Source: Streptomyces sp. NBC_01451
Lineage (GTDB): Bacteria > Actinomycetota > Actinomycetes > Streptomycetales > Streptomycetaceae
Direction: 5' to 3'
Length of the DNA: 64,000 nt
Assembly: GCF_036227485.1 (NCBI RefSeq)
Contig: NZ_CP109479.1
Coordinates: 62,001-126,000 of the forward strand
The notes below the pieces were generated by a model. That model saw nothing but the letters and a program-made list of their open reading frames with translations. It was not told where the DNA came from and searched no databases. A program made the position numbers and the translations under genes. Of the stretch, positions 19,119 to 28,614 are shown piece after piece; position 1 is the first letter of the stretch, and each line of letters begins with the position of its first letter.

Positions 19119-19127
19119 CGAGCATCA

Positions 19128-19362
19128 AGGGTGTGACGCCTGCCACGGCTGGCCGCGGCTGCTGCCCTTCGAGCCTGCCGCGGCCCGAGGGCAAGCAGTG
19201 CGACGAGTACCCCTTCGCCTCGACCTGGGAGGGGGCCAAGACCAGCGGCAGTTACAGTCGGCGATGATCACGGCACCGCAGAACGAAGGCGGCGGCCGGG
19301 CTCTGGGCAGCTTCTACTTGTACAACCGCATCATCGAGAAGGACCGGTTCCTGGTATGTATG
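19128..19362 (+). pseudogene. NucA/NucB-type deoxyribonuclease domain remnant, cut by an IS
   Basis: One frame reads GKQCDEYPFASTWEGAKTSG, the hallmark C-D-E-Y-P-F-A-S-T-x-E-G-A of the NucA/NucB nuclease domain. After a frame change near 19255 the neighbouring frame continues ITAPQNEGGGRALGSFYLY and RIIEKDRFLV, the usual C-terminal half. An IS3-like element then interrupts at 19363. Removing it joins FLV to CAG and a stop at 20615-20617, restoring the native C-terminus. The domain is found in secreted nucleases and polymorphic toxins. Its position right after the NB-ARC gene may be coincidental. It is dead by both frameshift and insertion. Confidence 0.7.
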
Positions 19363-20602
19363 GGGGTTTCCCCTGGTCGTGAACACCTTGGACACTGGAT
19401 CTATGAAGTTCCAGAGATCAGGAGTTCCCGTTGGGGACCTACAAGTACTCGGCTGAGTTCCGGGCCGACGCCGTCGCGCTGTACCGCGCCAGCCCGGGGC
19501 GTCCGGTGACGGCCGTAGCCAAGGATCTGGGCGTGAACCACGAGACGCTGCGCCCGTGGATCAAGGCCGCCCGAGGAGTCCGAAACGCCGTCAGTGCGGG
19601 CTGAGGCGGACAAGGACGCCGAGATCGCTGCCCTGCGCGGGCAGGTGCGCGAGCTGGAACTGGAGCGCGAGATCCTGCGCCGGGCGGCCAAGTATTTCGC
19701 GGGCGAGACCAGCTGGCGAGCCGCTTCCAGTTCGTCGATGACCATCGCGACACCTTCGAGGTGAAGCGGCTGTGCAGGGTCGTGGAAGTCTCGCGCTCCG
19801 GCTACTACCGGTGGCGGGCCGCCACCGGCGCCCGCGTCGAGCGGGCTCTCGGCGATGCCGAGCTGACCGGGAAGATCCGCGAGATCCACACCGAATGGGA
19901 CGGCACCTGCGGCTCCCCGCGCATCACCGCCGAGCTGCGGGCCGAGGGCTGACGGGTCAACCACAAGCGCGTGATGCGCGAGGCCGGCATCGTCGGCGTG
20001 CACCTGCGCAAGAAGGTCACCACCACCGTGCCCGCCCCGCACGCGGCCCAGGTCCCCGACCTCCTGCAGCGTGACTTCACCGCGAGCGACCCGAACACCA
20101 ATTACGTCGGCGATGGCCAATTCCTCTACCTGGCAACGGTGTTGGACCTCCGTTCAAAGCGCCTGGCGGGCTGGGCGATCGCCGATCACACGCGCACCGA
20201 GCTGGTCACCGACGCGCCCGAAGCCGCCGCCCGCACCCGCTGCGGCGACCTGGCCGGGGCGGTCTTACGGCGGCAACGGAGCCCAGTACGCCTCGCAGGA
20301 CTTCGCGAACGCATGCCGCAAATTCCGCGTGATCCGCTCTCGCGGAGCGGTCGGGACAAGTGCGGACAACGCCGCTGCGGAGAGCTTCAACGCGGCCCTG
20401 AAGCGGGAGACCCTGCAGGGACGGAAACGCTGGCCAGGAGTACGCAAGGCCCGCCTCGCAGTCTTCCGCTGGATCACCTGCTGCAACACCAGGCGAAGGC
20501 ATTCAGCGATCGGCCAGGTCAGCCCGATCGCCTTCGAACAACGAACGGTTACGCTGACCTCTGCCGCATAGCAAACGGTGTCCACGGCTCAGGGGAAGCC
20601 CC
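19363..20602 (+). mobile_element. IS3-family insertion sequence (degenerate)
   Basis: About 1240 bp. The left end GGGGTTTCCCCTGG...GACACC-like and right end (reversed GGGGCTTCCCCTGA...GGACACC) are imperfect terminal inverted repeats. The element is flanked by a direct repeat GTATG at 19358-19362 and 20603-20607, a five-base target duplication in the IS3 range. Inside are the two-ORF transposase genes of an IS3 element, disabled by frameshifts and a stop. Both the duplication and the reconstructable target gene show a clean insertion. Confidence 0.85.
19431..20571 (+). pseudogene. IS3-family transposase (orfA and orfB), inactive
   Basis: orfA begins near TTG 19431 (YKYSAEFRADAVALYRASPG, a helix-turn-helix), then shifts frame near 19570 into a leucine-zipper segment (AEIAALRGQVRELELEREIL). 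orfB begins near 19715 with FQFVDDHRDTFEVKRLCRVV and SRSGYYRWRA, and has an in-frame TGA at 19950. It continues NHKRVMREAGIVG, then shifts again near 20115 (FLYLATVLDLRSKRLAGWAI) and ends with GTSADNAAAESFNAALKRE, CNTRRRHSAIG and a stop at 20569-20571. The final Glu of the DDE triad is visible in AAAESFN. At least three lesions make it non-functional unless helped in trans. Confidence 0.85.
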
Positions 20603-20606
20603 GTAT

Positions 20607-20935
20607 GTGCGGGGTGACGTTCTTGCCGGCCAGGACAGGGCATTGCTCCGCAGCCGCGGGCAGGTACTTGCGGAGGAGGTCGGCAACGGCATTCGGCTCA
20701 CGGCGAAGGGATGAGCAACTTGGACGCGTGCCGCGCGATGGGCGTCAAGGGCACGACCTGCTACCGATGGAGCTACGAGTGGAAGGGCATCAACGGCACC
20801 CGCCGGCTTCCCGCGTGCGAGGTGCATGACACGCCTTTTCTGCCGCAGAACCCTCGAAGCCGTACCTGGCCTGAAGAGATTCGCGATCACGCGCCAAGAC
20901 GTCTCCGTCGCCTGAGGGCGGGGCTAGTACGCTGA
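20607..20935 (+). other. Small coding remnants downstream of the interrupted nuclease
   Basis: A frame from GTG 20607 gives DVLAGQDRALLRSRGQVLAE and stops at 20712-20714, overlapping by ATGA a second frame from ATG 20711 (KGTTCYRWSYEWKGING) with good third-position bias up to about 20830. The second frame then runs antisense into the 3' end of the SGNH gene. They could be what is left of a small gene or immunity-type partner after the nuclease. No family recognised. Confidence 0.25.
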
Positions 20936-22727
20936 CGGTGTACCGGACCGAGAGCTTGTGGAACAACCCTGTTGGGTTGTGGGGCACCTCATGGGGGCCG
21001 GCGCCGTATGCGTCGCTCAACCCGTGGTGAACCGCCAGGGTATGACCGAAATTCATCCAGAGGTCGGTGGCGTGACGTGGTGGCGAAGGTGCCCGAGTCA
21101 CGTCGAGGAAGAAGGTTCCCTCGTCTGGTGGGATTGAAGTCCACTGGCCGTTGCGTGGCACGTCGATGTAGCGGTTCAGTCCCCGGCGGTCGTTCTGGAA
21201 CTTCGTGAGGCTGGCGAGCATCTGAAGGGTGCCTTGGCCGTCTGCGGCCTTGACCTCGTCGATGGTGATTTTGAGTGTGCGGTACGGCGACTTCACGTGT
21301 TCCGGCACCACCATGCGGTGCAGGATCTTGCTGAACGCGATGTGGCCGGCTGCGTTGGGGTGGGCGGTACCCTCAGCGTCGCCCTGCGTCCTCAGCGAGG
21401 TTTCCAAGCTGGTGAACCAACTCGGGGTCGCGCAGTAGGCATGCGGAAGGAAGTCGTGCTCCAGACGGTCCACGAAGTTCCACCGGTACCCCATACGGTC
21501 GAGCATCGTTGCCATGTTCTCGATGTGGCGGTTGAGTTGGTTGCCATAGACATTCATCTCGCTTTCCTCCACCTCGTCGATCCCTATGCCCGGTTCCCCG
21601 AGCAGTCCGCACCCCCCGCCCTCGAAGACTTCGCCCGGGTAGTCGTTGATGTAGACCTCCCTGGCGTCTGGAAGCTCGCGTTTGATGGCAACCGCAAGGT
21701 TGAGGTACTTCACGGGGAGGGTATTGATCGCTTCCGCGATCCCGCCTTTCGTCACGCACTTCTCGGAGTCGCGAGAGAGGTTGTTGTTGAACGCGCAGCG
21801 CCCGATGATGGAGCTGAAGTCCAGGTCGTTGATCCCGGCTGAGAGCAGCAAGGAATCAATGGGCCGGGGGTCGCCGTCAGAGTTGGGACCGAACAGACTC
21901 GCCACCGCGCCCACCTGCCCGAGCACCTTTTCGTCTGGCCGAGGGATGAGGTCGGCTACCGTCGCGCCCGAGCAGGCGACACTGACGAAGGTCACAGATG
22001 TCTTGGGATCCGCGTCCTCGAATGCCTTGGCCGCCTGTGACGGTCCGCTCTTGGCCGACCGGTGACAGCGCCGGTCCTTCCACACGGCGGCTCGCTTCGT
22101 GACGACATGTGCGGGCGGCCAAGCGAAGTCGGGGTCGAAGGAATACGACCCAGGGACGTCGGGGGTGCCCTCGCCCGATGCTAGCGAGTCCCCCATCGAC
22201 ACGATCAGATAGTCGCGGATGCCCACGTTCATGCTGACGGATGCGCTCACGCCGTCAGCCGCCCCCCAGTCGGTGTGCAAGGTCAGGGTCGCCTTGTACA
22301 GGCCCTGGGCCGGTAAGATCTTGGGGATCTGGAGTCGGCACGACGTGCTGTTGAATGTCCGCTGCCAGGGCTTGCCCGTCTGGCGAACTGTGAACGTGTA
22401 TTTCTGGATCCGACGCACAGCGGTCGACGCGCAGCCGTCGAGGTTCAGGCCCCACGAGTTAGGCTTCACGATTCCCTGATCGTAGGTCGCGCTGGTCTCG
22501 TTGTAGGCTGCCCAGCTGTCTTCGAACCGACGCGGAACACTCCAATCGAGGACTGGCTTGGCGGTCGAGTCGAAGATGAGGTCGCCCGGGGGGTCGTCGG
22601 GCGTGCACGACGACAAGGCGGGTACAGCGAGGGCGGTGGTTGCGGCGAGAGCGACCCAGCGTGCCCACCTGAGTGGTTGGTCCGTTGGATGGGTTTCTCG
22701 CCTCTTGCGGATAGTGGTTTTGAGCAC
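20790..22727 (-). CDS. Secreted lipoprotein with SGNH/GDSL hydrolase domain
   Basis: GTG 22727 is preceded by GGAGG at five bases, giving 645 residues. After a short basic N-terminus comes a hydrophobic stretch ending in the lipobox LSSC (Cys41), so the protein is a membrane-anchored lipoprotein. The SGNH block I motif IVSMGDSLASGEG carries Ser181; SAGINDLDF is the Asn block and HPNAAGH supplies the catalytic His. Such enzymes hydrolyse esters of lipids or polysaccharides outside the cell; substrate unknown. The final 40 residues are Arg/Ala-rich and overlap a plus-strand remnant, so the 3' end may have been extended by rearrangement. Confidence 0.8.
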   Translation of the reverse strand: MLKTTIRKRRETHPTDQPLRWARWVALAATTALAVPALSSCTPDDPPGDLIFDSTAKPVLDWSVPRRFEDSWAAYNETSATYDQGIVKPNSWGLNLDGCASTAVRRIQKYTFTVRQTGKPWQRTFNSTSCRLQIPKILPAQGLYKATLTLHTDWGAADGVSASVSMNVGIRDYLIVSMGDSLASGEGTPDVPGSYSFDPDFAWPPAHVVTKRAAVWKDRRCHRSAKSGPSQAAKAFEDADPKTSVTFVSVACSGATVADLIPRPDEKVLGQVGAVASLFGPNSDGDPRPIDSLLLSAGINDLDFSSIIGRCAFNNNLSRDSEKCVTKGGIAEAINTLPVKYLNLAVAIKRELPDAREVYINDYPGEVFEGGGCGLLGEPGIGIDEVEESEMNVYGNQLNRHIENMATMLDRMGYRWNFVDRLEHDFLPHAYCATPSWFTSLETSLRTQGDAEGTAHPNAAGHIAFSKILHRMVVPEHVKSPYRTLKITIDEVKAADGQGTLQMLASLTKFQNDRRGLNRYIDVPRNGQWTSIPPDEGTFFLDVTRAPSPPRHATDLWMNFGHTLAVHHGLSDAYGAGPHEVPHNPTGLFHKLSVRYTVSVLAPPSGDGDVLARDRESLQARYGFEGSAAEKACHAPRTREAGGCR

Positions 22728-23178
22728 GAGGTCCTCCGTCAGCGGGTGGTGTGCGGTGGCCGTCTCGGCCTGGACCGGTGTGGCGGCGTCAGGCAAGACC
22801 TAGGTGGTGAAACCAGGGACGACCGGTGGGATGGTCGCCAGGGTCCGTGGAACGTGCGCCGAGGCCGGGGCCGCACCTGCTGCGGACGATGTCGTCGCTC
22901 TCCGCGTCCTTCGTGGCCAAGCTGTCTTCGCTGCCGCTGTGACCGCTGCCGGATGTAACCGGCGGTACGGCGTTGCTCGGATTGCGGCTGCGCAGGCGGC
23001 TGTGATGGCGCGGCGTGTTACCAGGCGGATGTGCTTCATGGCCCCCCACGGGGTTTGGACACGGCGTGGATCTGCCGCGCCCACGGTGGTACAGCAGCCA
23101 CATTGCAGTCCCGGTGTCCTGGGCCGCATGGGGCGAACGTCCCGGACGCTCGGGCACCTTGGCCGGCGCTGGCTCGGT
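22728..23178. other. Gap between SGNH gene and response regulator, no confident gene
   Basis: A possible 79-codon minus-strand ORF (ATG 23040 to 22800, beginning MKHIRLVTRRAITAACAAA) resembles a short export signal but the rest is Ala/Arg/Thr-rich and unsupported. Otherwise nothing recognisable. Confidence 0.35.
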
Positions 23179-23835
23179 TCAGTCGAATGGGAGGGTGAGA
23201 CCCGCGTTACGGGCCTGCTGTCCGGCCTGAGCACGGTCGCGGGCAGGGAGCTTGGCCAAGATGGCCGAGACGTGATTGCGCGCCGTCTTGCCACTGATCC
23301 CCAACCGCTGAGCAATGGCCTGGTTGGAGCAGTTGGTGGCCAGCAGGGCGAGCACCTGGTGCTCTCGGTCGGTCAGTTGGGGGAACGGTTGGCGCCGTAG
23401 GTGGTCTGAGGACAGACGGGCTCGTATCCGGTCGCTCAGCCTCGGGTCGAAGAACATCGCACCGCGGGCAACGGTGCGCACTGCCTCCAAGATGGTGGCC
23501 GGCTCGGCGTGCTTGGACAGGTAGCCCAAGGCGCCAGCGTGCATCGCAGCGGTCAGCCGTTGGTCATCCTCATGAGCTGTGAGGATCAGCACCCGGACCG
23601 GCGGCTCCAGGCGGTGGAGCTGTCGGGCCGTCTCGATGCCGTCCTGGTCAGGCATCTCGATGTCCAAGACGGCAACGTCGGGACGGTGTTCCAAGGCTGC
23701 CTGCGCGGCCTGCAGGCCCGTGCGGACAGTCGCCACCACCCGCATGTCCTCGGTGGCCGAAAGTCGGGCGGCGAGCCCGTCGAGGAACACGGGATGGTCC
23801 TCAGCGATCAAGACGGTTATCGGCCTGGTGTTCAT
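23179..23835 (-). CDS. NarL/FixJ-family response regulator
   Basis: 218 residues from ATG 23835. The receiver domain has the acidic pocket AEDH (11-14), phospho-acceptor D58 in VLDIEMPDQDG, the Thr in LTAHEDD and the Lys in YLSKHAEP. The C-terminal LuxR-type helix-turn-helix reads LTDREHQVLALLATNCSNQA and IAQRLGISGKTARNHVSAIL. It would bind DNA when phosphorylated by the kinase encoded just upstream, whose stop overlaps this ATG by four bases. Targets are unknown; the adjacent SGNH lipoprotein gene is a candidate. Confidence 0.92.
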   Translation of the reverse strand: MNTRPITVLIAEDHPVFLDGLAARLSATEDMRVVATVRTGLQAAQAALEHRPDVAVLDIEMPDQDGIETARQLHRLEPPVRVLILTAHEDDQRLTAAMHAGALGYLSKHAEPATILEAVRTVARGAMFFDPRLSDRIRARLSSDHLRRQPFPQLTDREHQVLALLATNCSNQAIAQRLGISGKTARNHVSAILAKLPARDRAQAGQQARNAGLTLPFD

Positions 23836-26255
23836 GGCGCCTGCCGGGTGAGGGGGTCTGGCGGTGGGCACGGCAGGGCTGCCTGCACGATGGTGCCGCC
23901 GCCGCGCCGGCCGTGGATGGTGCATCGCCCGCCTAGTTCCTCGGCGCGTTCGCGCATCGACCGCAGCCCAAATCCCCGGTCGCGGTCGTCGATCGTGTCC
24001 GGGAACCCGACACCGTCATCGATCACGTCTAGGTGCAGCCGCGGCGTTTCCTCACCGAGCGCCGACGGACGGGGCAGGTCGGGCGTGGCGGTGACGGTGA
24101 TGCGCACCAGGCATCTCGATGCGTGCGCGTGGCGGATGCAGTTGGCCATTGCCTCTAGCGCGATGTGATACGCCGCGACTTCGACGGCGGCCGGCAGCCC
24201 GACGGCCTGAGCAGGGCCTTCCACCTCTAGGCGCACCGTGTCGGCAGCATCTGCCGACAGGTCGTGCGCCTTGACACGTATTGCCCCCATGAGGCCGAGG
24301 GAGTCCAGCGCGGGAGGCCGCAAGCCCTCGACCAGCAGACGCAGGTCGTGTGCGGCGGCACGCATGCCGGCCGCGCTCTCGCACAGCAGACGGTGGGCGC
24401 GCTCGAAGCGATCCTGCTCGACGTGGTGCGAGACCAGCATGCTCGCGTCCTCATCAGCTGGCGGCACGGAGGCGGCGTGGCCGCGCCAACTGTCGAGCAA
24501 GGCGAGGGCTGCCTCGGTCTTCAAGGACAGCCCGGTCAGCGTAGGGCTGAGCCCGTCGTGGAGATCTCGGCGCAGCCGTCGGCGTTCGTCCTCGCGAGTG
24601 GCAACGGCAGCGGTGCGCGAGCGCAACACCTCATCATGCAGAGCCACTGCCTGCACGGCTGGGCCGAGTTGCGCGGCCACTTCGCCTAAGAGAGTGAGAT
24701 CAGATGCGGACAGCGGCTCGTCGACCTCGCGGGCCGAGACGGCCAGGCGGCCCACGGTGCGGCCGTGGTGATACATCAGCTGGCTGTAGTAGGCGCCAAC
24801 CGGGGTGCCCAGGTGCTCAGCGGTGCGAAAGCCGCCCGGCGCGGTCGGATCGGCGAACTCGACGGCTGCGTAGGGCAGCTGTAATGCCCGGGTGACGGCA
24901 GCCACCACATGAGGCAGCGCCTGTTGGGGAGACGGAATCTGGGCCAACGCTCGGCCCAGCGCACGCAGTGCCTCAGCAGGTTGCTCCCGTCCACCGAACA
25001 ACCGTTGAGCGGCACCGCGGCGGATCGCTTCGCGTAACGGCAAGGCAAGCAGCGCTACCGACACCGCTGCGGCAGCGGCGACGGTGGTGTCGGACGCCGC
25101 CGTAGTTGCTGCCGCTACGGTGACCGACATGTAACAGCCGAACAGCATGGCCGCCAGGACGGTGTAAGCCACGGCTCGGCTGACGAAGCGCTCGATGGCG
25201 TACAGGTGATAGCGGAGTATCGCAACGACGATTCCGACTAGGATGGGCAGGCCAGCCAAGCCGACCCACGCGATGGTGGTGGGCCGGTGGCCGACGACGA
25301 TGTCGGGGACGAGCCACAGCGCGAACAAGCCCAGTCCGGACAGCAGCCCGCCACCGAGCACCCAGCGAAGGGGACGGCGGCGCTCGGGTCCCGCCTGGCG
25401 GTAGACGCGCAGCGCGAGGTATCCGGCCACGATCCAGCATGCGACGGTGATGGCTTCCTGCCCAGCGTGGATCAGCCCGATCGCCGGCATCCCCGACGGG
25501 CCCAGGACCAGTACACTCCCGGTCCAGCTGGCGAGCAGTAGCAACGGCCCGCCGTAGGCGGCGGCGCGAAGCCAGCGATAGTTGCCCGACCAGTGAGTTC
25601 GCAGGGGAACCAGGGCAAGGGCCACCATGGATCCCCAGGCGAGCGACCCGCCGCCGACGGTTGCGATGTGGTACAGCCAAAACAGTGGACTCCCAGTCGC
25701 CACATCCAGCGCTGACATCCCGACCGCTGGCCCGGCGATCAACCACGCGAACGTGCCGGCGAATCCGAGAAGCAAGGGGGCTCCCGTGGGGGCTGTCGGC
25801 CGACGGGCACGCAACCATAAGGCCAGCACACCCAGAAAGCTCAGATAAATCAGAGGCCCGGAGAAGGTGATCAGCTGCCTACCCAATGGCGGACGAGCTA
25901 AGGACAGTTCTACCTCCGTCGGCGCTCCGTCCCGCAACAGCTCATAGTGCAGCACCGTGCCGGAACGCAGTGGCTGATCTGGCACCGAGCCCAAGCCTTC
26001 GGCCAGGGAGTATCCCTCGATTGCGATGACCACGTCGTCGTTTCTGATCTGTTCCGCGTGGGAAAACCATTGGCCCACCACAAGCCCTGCAGGCAGCCAA
26101 TCGGCGCGCGAATACCGCACATCTGTTCCATCGCATGGAGTATCCAAACGGAGGGCGAAGCCCCAGCAGCCCAAGGCGACAAGGGCTCCTGCCAGCACCG
26201 TGGCGGATGGAACCCGGGAAGGCAGCGCGAAAAAATTTAGCGCCCGCACGCTCAC
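23832..26255 (-). CDS. Membrane sensor histidine kinase (HisKA_3 type)
   Basis: 807 residues. The N-terminus has a membrane helix, then a PDZ-like segment (IRNDDVVIAIEGYSLAEGLG) and several membrane helices through about residue 400. A GAF-like region follows. Near the C-terminus are the phospho-acceptor motif RRDLHDGLSPTLTGLS and an HATPase domain with HLDVIDDGVGFPD and GFGLRSMRERAEELGG (N/G boxes). It autophosphorylates on the His and passes the phosphate to the coupled response regulator. GTG start without an obvious ribosome site. The PDZ-like segment outside or at the membrane suggests a peptide or envelope signal; this is inference. Confidence 0.9.
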   Translation of the reverse strand: MSVRALNFFALPSRVPSATVLAGALVALGCWGFALRLDTPCDGTDVRYSRADWLPAGLVVGQWFSHAEQIRNDDVVIAIEGYSLAEGLGSVPDQPLRSGTVLHYELLRDGAPTEVELSLARPPLGRQLITFSGPLIYLSFLGVLALWLRARRPTAPTGAPLLLGFAGTFAWLIAGPAVGMSALDVATGSPLFWLYHIATVGGGSLAWGSMVALALVPLRTHWSGNYRWLRAAAYGGPLLLLASWTGSVLVLGPSGMPAIGLIHAGQEAITVACWIVAGYLALRVYRQAGPERRRPLRWVLGGGLLSGLGLFALWLVPDIVVGHRPTTIAWVGLAGLPILVGIVVAILRYHLYAIERFVSRAVAYTVLAAMLFGCYMSVTVAAATTAASDTTVAAAAAVSVALLALPLREAIRRGAAQRLFGGREQPAEALRALGRALAQIPSPQQALPHVVAAVTRALQLPYAAVEFADPTAPGGFRTAEHLGTPVGAYYSQLMYHHGRTVGRLAVSAREVDEPLSASDLTLLGEVAAQLGPAVQAVALHDEVLRSRTAAVATREDERRRLRRDLHDGLSPTLTGLSLKTEAALALLDSWRGHAASVPPADEDASMLVSHHVEQDRFERAHRLLCESAAGMRAAAHDLRLLVEGLRPPALDSLGLMGAIRVKAHDLSADAADTVRLEVEGPAQAVGLPAAVEVAAYHIALEAMANCIRHAHASRCLVRITVTATPDLPRPSALGEETPRLHLDVIDDGVGFPDTIDDRDRGFGLRSMRERAEELGGRCTIHGRRGGGTIVQAALPCPPPDPLTRQAP

Positions 26256-26387
26256 ATGATGAAGCTGTCAGCATGCCGCCGCAACACCCCTACAGACGTG
26301 CGTACTTAGGTAGCCACGCCGCGCCGATCAAGTTCAAGGTGAAGAGCCTCCCGTAGAAAGCCGAGCGTAGCTGCAACGACCGATCCG

Positions 26388-26615
26388 TCAGCCACCGTCA
26401 GTGGCCCGGACGAACTCCCCCACCTGCTCCGCGGTCAACTGCCCCGGAGCCAGCCCGTTGCGTTCCAGCCAGCGGCTCAGGTCCGCCAGTACGTAGGCAT
26501 GATCCTGAGAGGACCGCGGCGTGAACCCGCGCCGCACCAACTCCAACCGGAACGGATGAACCGACAGGGCCAGCGGCCCCGCCACCCGCACCGGATACCG
26601 ACCATCCGTCGCCAC
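26388..26615 (-). pseudogene. N-terminal fragment of a tyrosine recombinase-like protein
   Basis: A 75-residue frame (RGFTPRSSQDHAYVLADLSR and WLERNGLAPGQLTAEQVGEF) looks like the N-terminal core-binding (SAM-like) domain of tyrosine integrases. It stops at 26388 with no catalytic domain on either strand nearby, so it is a truncated remnant. It is divergent from the 68-residue gene at 26636, only 20 bp apart. Confidence 0.55.
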
Positions 26616-26635
26616 CGAGGAGATCCCCCGCCATC

Positions 26636-26842
26636 ATGTTCACTCCCGAGGAACAAACCGCACTCGCCGCCCACGCTGCCGCTTTGAATCTCTCCGCCAC
26701 TGAGTACATCCGGCAGACGGTGGCCGACCGAGCTCTGTCCTGGCACCGTGAGCAGGACACCTTCCGTGCGATCGCGCAGCGGCGCGGCTGTACCGTCGAG
26801 GAGCTGCTGCAGCGCGGTTCCCTCACCGACGACAGCCTCTGA
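26636..26842 (+). CDS. Small helical protein, ribbon-helix-helix-like
   Basis: A 68-residue protein from ATG 26636 with FTPEEQTALAAHAAALNLSA and TEYIRQTVADRA, the strand-helix-helix layout of RHH proteins such as plasmid mobilisation or antitoxin-type regulators. It may bind DNA as a dimer. It sits head-to-head with a truncated recombinase and its end overlaps, on the other strand, the 32-codon stub at 26823-26921. No toxin partner is seen. Confidence 0.6.
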   Translation: MFTPEEQTALAAHAAALNLSATEYIRQTVADRALSWHREQDTFRAIAQRRGCTVEELLQRGSLTDDSL

Positions 26843-26921
26843 GCAGTTCCAGCAGCACCCACCACGTCTGGTGCTGGTAGCCCAGCGCGCCGGCCGCAGC
26901 ACTGTGCGCAGGCTCACCCAT
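26823..26921 (-). pseudogene. N-terminal stub of an interrupted gene
   Basis: ATG 26921 follows a very purine-rich stretch (GGGGGAGGGGG). The 32-residue product contains AAGALGYQHQTWWVLLELLR, which resembles the N-terminus of large nuclease or NTPase defence proteins that begin with an A-x-x-G-x-x-Y-Q motif. A stop follows and no continuation was found. Family assignment is tentative. Confidence 0.35.
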
Positions 26922-27240
26922 ACAGCCGCCCCCTCCCCCGGATCCTGCACGGCACCGGATCGCTTGCCGTGTCCGGGAGCCTCCTGCACGACGGCCCGGC
27001 CGGAGTGCGGGCACCGCAGCACATTGCCGGAACCGAGCCGAAGAAGGTCTGGTTCTCGGGCATTTCGGTATACCGGCAGGCCACCGAGGAATGGTGCTGC
27101 CGTGCGCTGCATCCCGCGAACGGACGGATGACAGCTCTGGGGCCTCCTGCCTCGTGAGAAGGTCAGCGGTTGGATGTTCCTGCACACTCGTGCGTGCGTG
27201 CCGGACAGGCGCACGGAACAGGGAAGAAGACGGAGCACGG

Positions 27241-28614
27241 GTGTACGTCACACGGGTACGGCTCACTGACATCAGGGGCTTCAGCGGCAGCCGGGCCGTA
27301 GACCTGAGGCTGCCGGGGCGCGGCGGCTGGATCGTCCTGGCCGGCCGCAACGGCTCCGGCAAGTCGGCCCTGCTGCAGACCGTCGCTCTGGCGCTGTGCG
27401 GCCCGCAGACCGCACTGGCCCTGAATGCGGGGGTGGCGGGCATGGTCTCGCGTGAGGCTTCCAGCGGCCAGGCCGTGGTGGATGTCCAGGTCGACGCGGA
27501 GGCCGATGAGTTCACTGGTCTGGAGAGGGACGGGGACCTGCCGCGAGAGCTCCGACTGGGCCTGATGTGGAAGGCTCTGCCGGCCAGGCCCCGTGGGCCG
27601 GGGCATCGGCCGACGAGCATGCTGACGCCAGGTCTCAGCGATGCCGAGGCCGTCGAGAGCGGTCCGTGGTCGCCTGCCGCCTCAGGATGGTTCTGCGCCG
27701 GGTACGGGCCGTTCCGGCGGCTGTCAGGGGGCCTGTCCGGCGGATACGCCCGCGATGATCTAGTGGCCAGCCACCTGGCCACGCTCTTCCACGAGGACGC
27801 TGCCCTGGGTGAGAGCGTGGGGTGGGTGATCGATCTCCATCACCGGTCGCTGGAGGAACGGACAGACGACGCCAGCACGGATCCGGGTCCCGCCGCACGG
27901 CTGCTGGACATCGTGCTGAACCTGCTCAGTGACGGCCTCATGCCGAACGAGCTGCAGGTCAACGGGGTTTCGGCCGACGGGCTGTGGGTGTCGACCAGCG
28001 ACGATGATGTCGGCTTCGCACTGCGCGCGATGAGTGACGGCTACCGGACGGTGGCCGCCCTGGTCCTGGACATCGCGCGGCACATTCACGAAGCGTACGG
28101 CCAGCTGGATGTGCAGCAGGACGAGGACGGGCGCGTCACCGTCCTGCAGCCGGGCGTGGTGTTGATCGACGAGGTAGAAAATCATCTGCACGTGAGCTGG
28201 CAGCAGCGGATCGGGCACTGGCTGCGCGCGCACTTCCCCAACATCCAGTTCATCGTCACCAGTCACAGCCCCTACATCTGCCAGGCCGCCGACGAGGACG
28301 CGCTGATCCGTCTGCCCGGCTGGGACGAGAACGAGCCGCCCGCCGTGGTGGATAAGGATCTCTACCGGCGGGTCGTCTTCGGCAGCGCGGACGACGCGGT
28401 GCTCTCCGAACTGTTCGGCCTGGACACTCTCTACTCCGGCCGCGCCGAGGAACACCGCCGCCGGCTGGTGGAACTGGAACGCAAGGTGTACGCCGCCACC
28501 GCCTCGGAGGCAGAGGTAGCCGAGTACCGGGAACTGAGCCGTCTGCTGACCAGCTCCGTGCAGAGCAGGGTGGCAGAAGTCGCCGCACGGCTGGAGCCGG
28601 AGCCGGAACGGTGA
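27241..28614 (+). CDS. AAA/ABC-type ATPase of the RecF/OLD-like class
   Basis: GTG 27241 follows GGAG at about six bases, giving 457 residues. The N-terminus (VTRVRLTDIRGFSG) and Walker A LAGRNGSGKS (33-42) are typical of SMC/RecF-like AAA ATPases. The Walker B is VLIDEVENHLH, followed by a His switch in FIVTSHSPYICQA. There is no TOPRIM domain; the C-terminal 100 residues are helical. Proteins like this act with an HNH or other effector in phage defence (PtuA-type) or with nucleases. Its stop overlaps a 37-residue ORF by GTGA, which looks like the start of a lost partner gene. Confidence 0.85.
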   Translation: MYVTRVRLTDIRGFSGSRAVDLRLPGRGGWIVLAGRNGSGKSALLQTVALALCGPQTALALNAGVAGMVSREASSGQAVVDVQVDAEADEFTGLERDGDLPRELRLGLMWKALPARPRGPGHRPTSMLTPGLSDAEAVESGPWSPAASGWFCAGYGPFRRLSGGLSGGYARDDLVASHLATLFHEDAALGESVGWVIDLHHRSLEERTDDASTDPGPAARLLDIVLNLLSDGLMPNELQVNGVSADGLWVSTSDDDVGFALRAMSDGYRTVAALVLDIARHIHEAYGQLDVQQDEDGRVTVLQPGVVLIDEVENHLHVSWQQRIGHWLRAHFPNIQFIVTSHSPYICQAADEDALIRLPGWDENEPPAVVDKDLYRRVVFGSADDAVLSELFGLDTLYSGRAEEHRRRLVELERKVYAATASEAEVAEYRELSRLLTSSVQSRVAEVAARLEPEPER

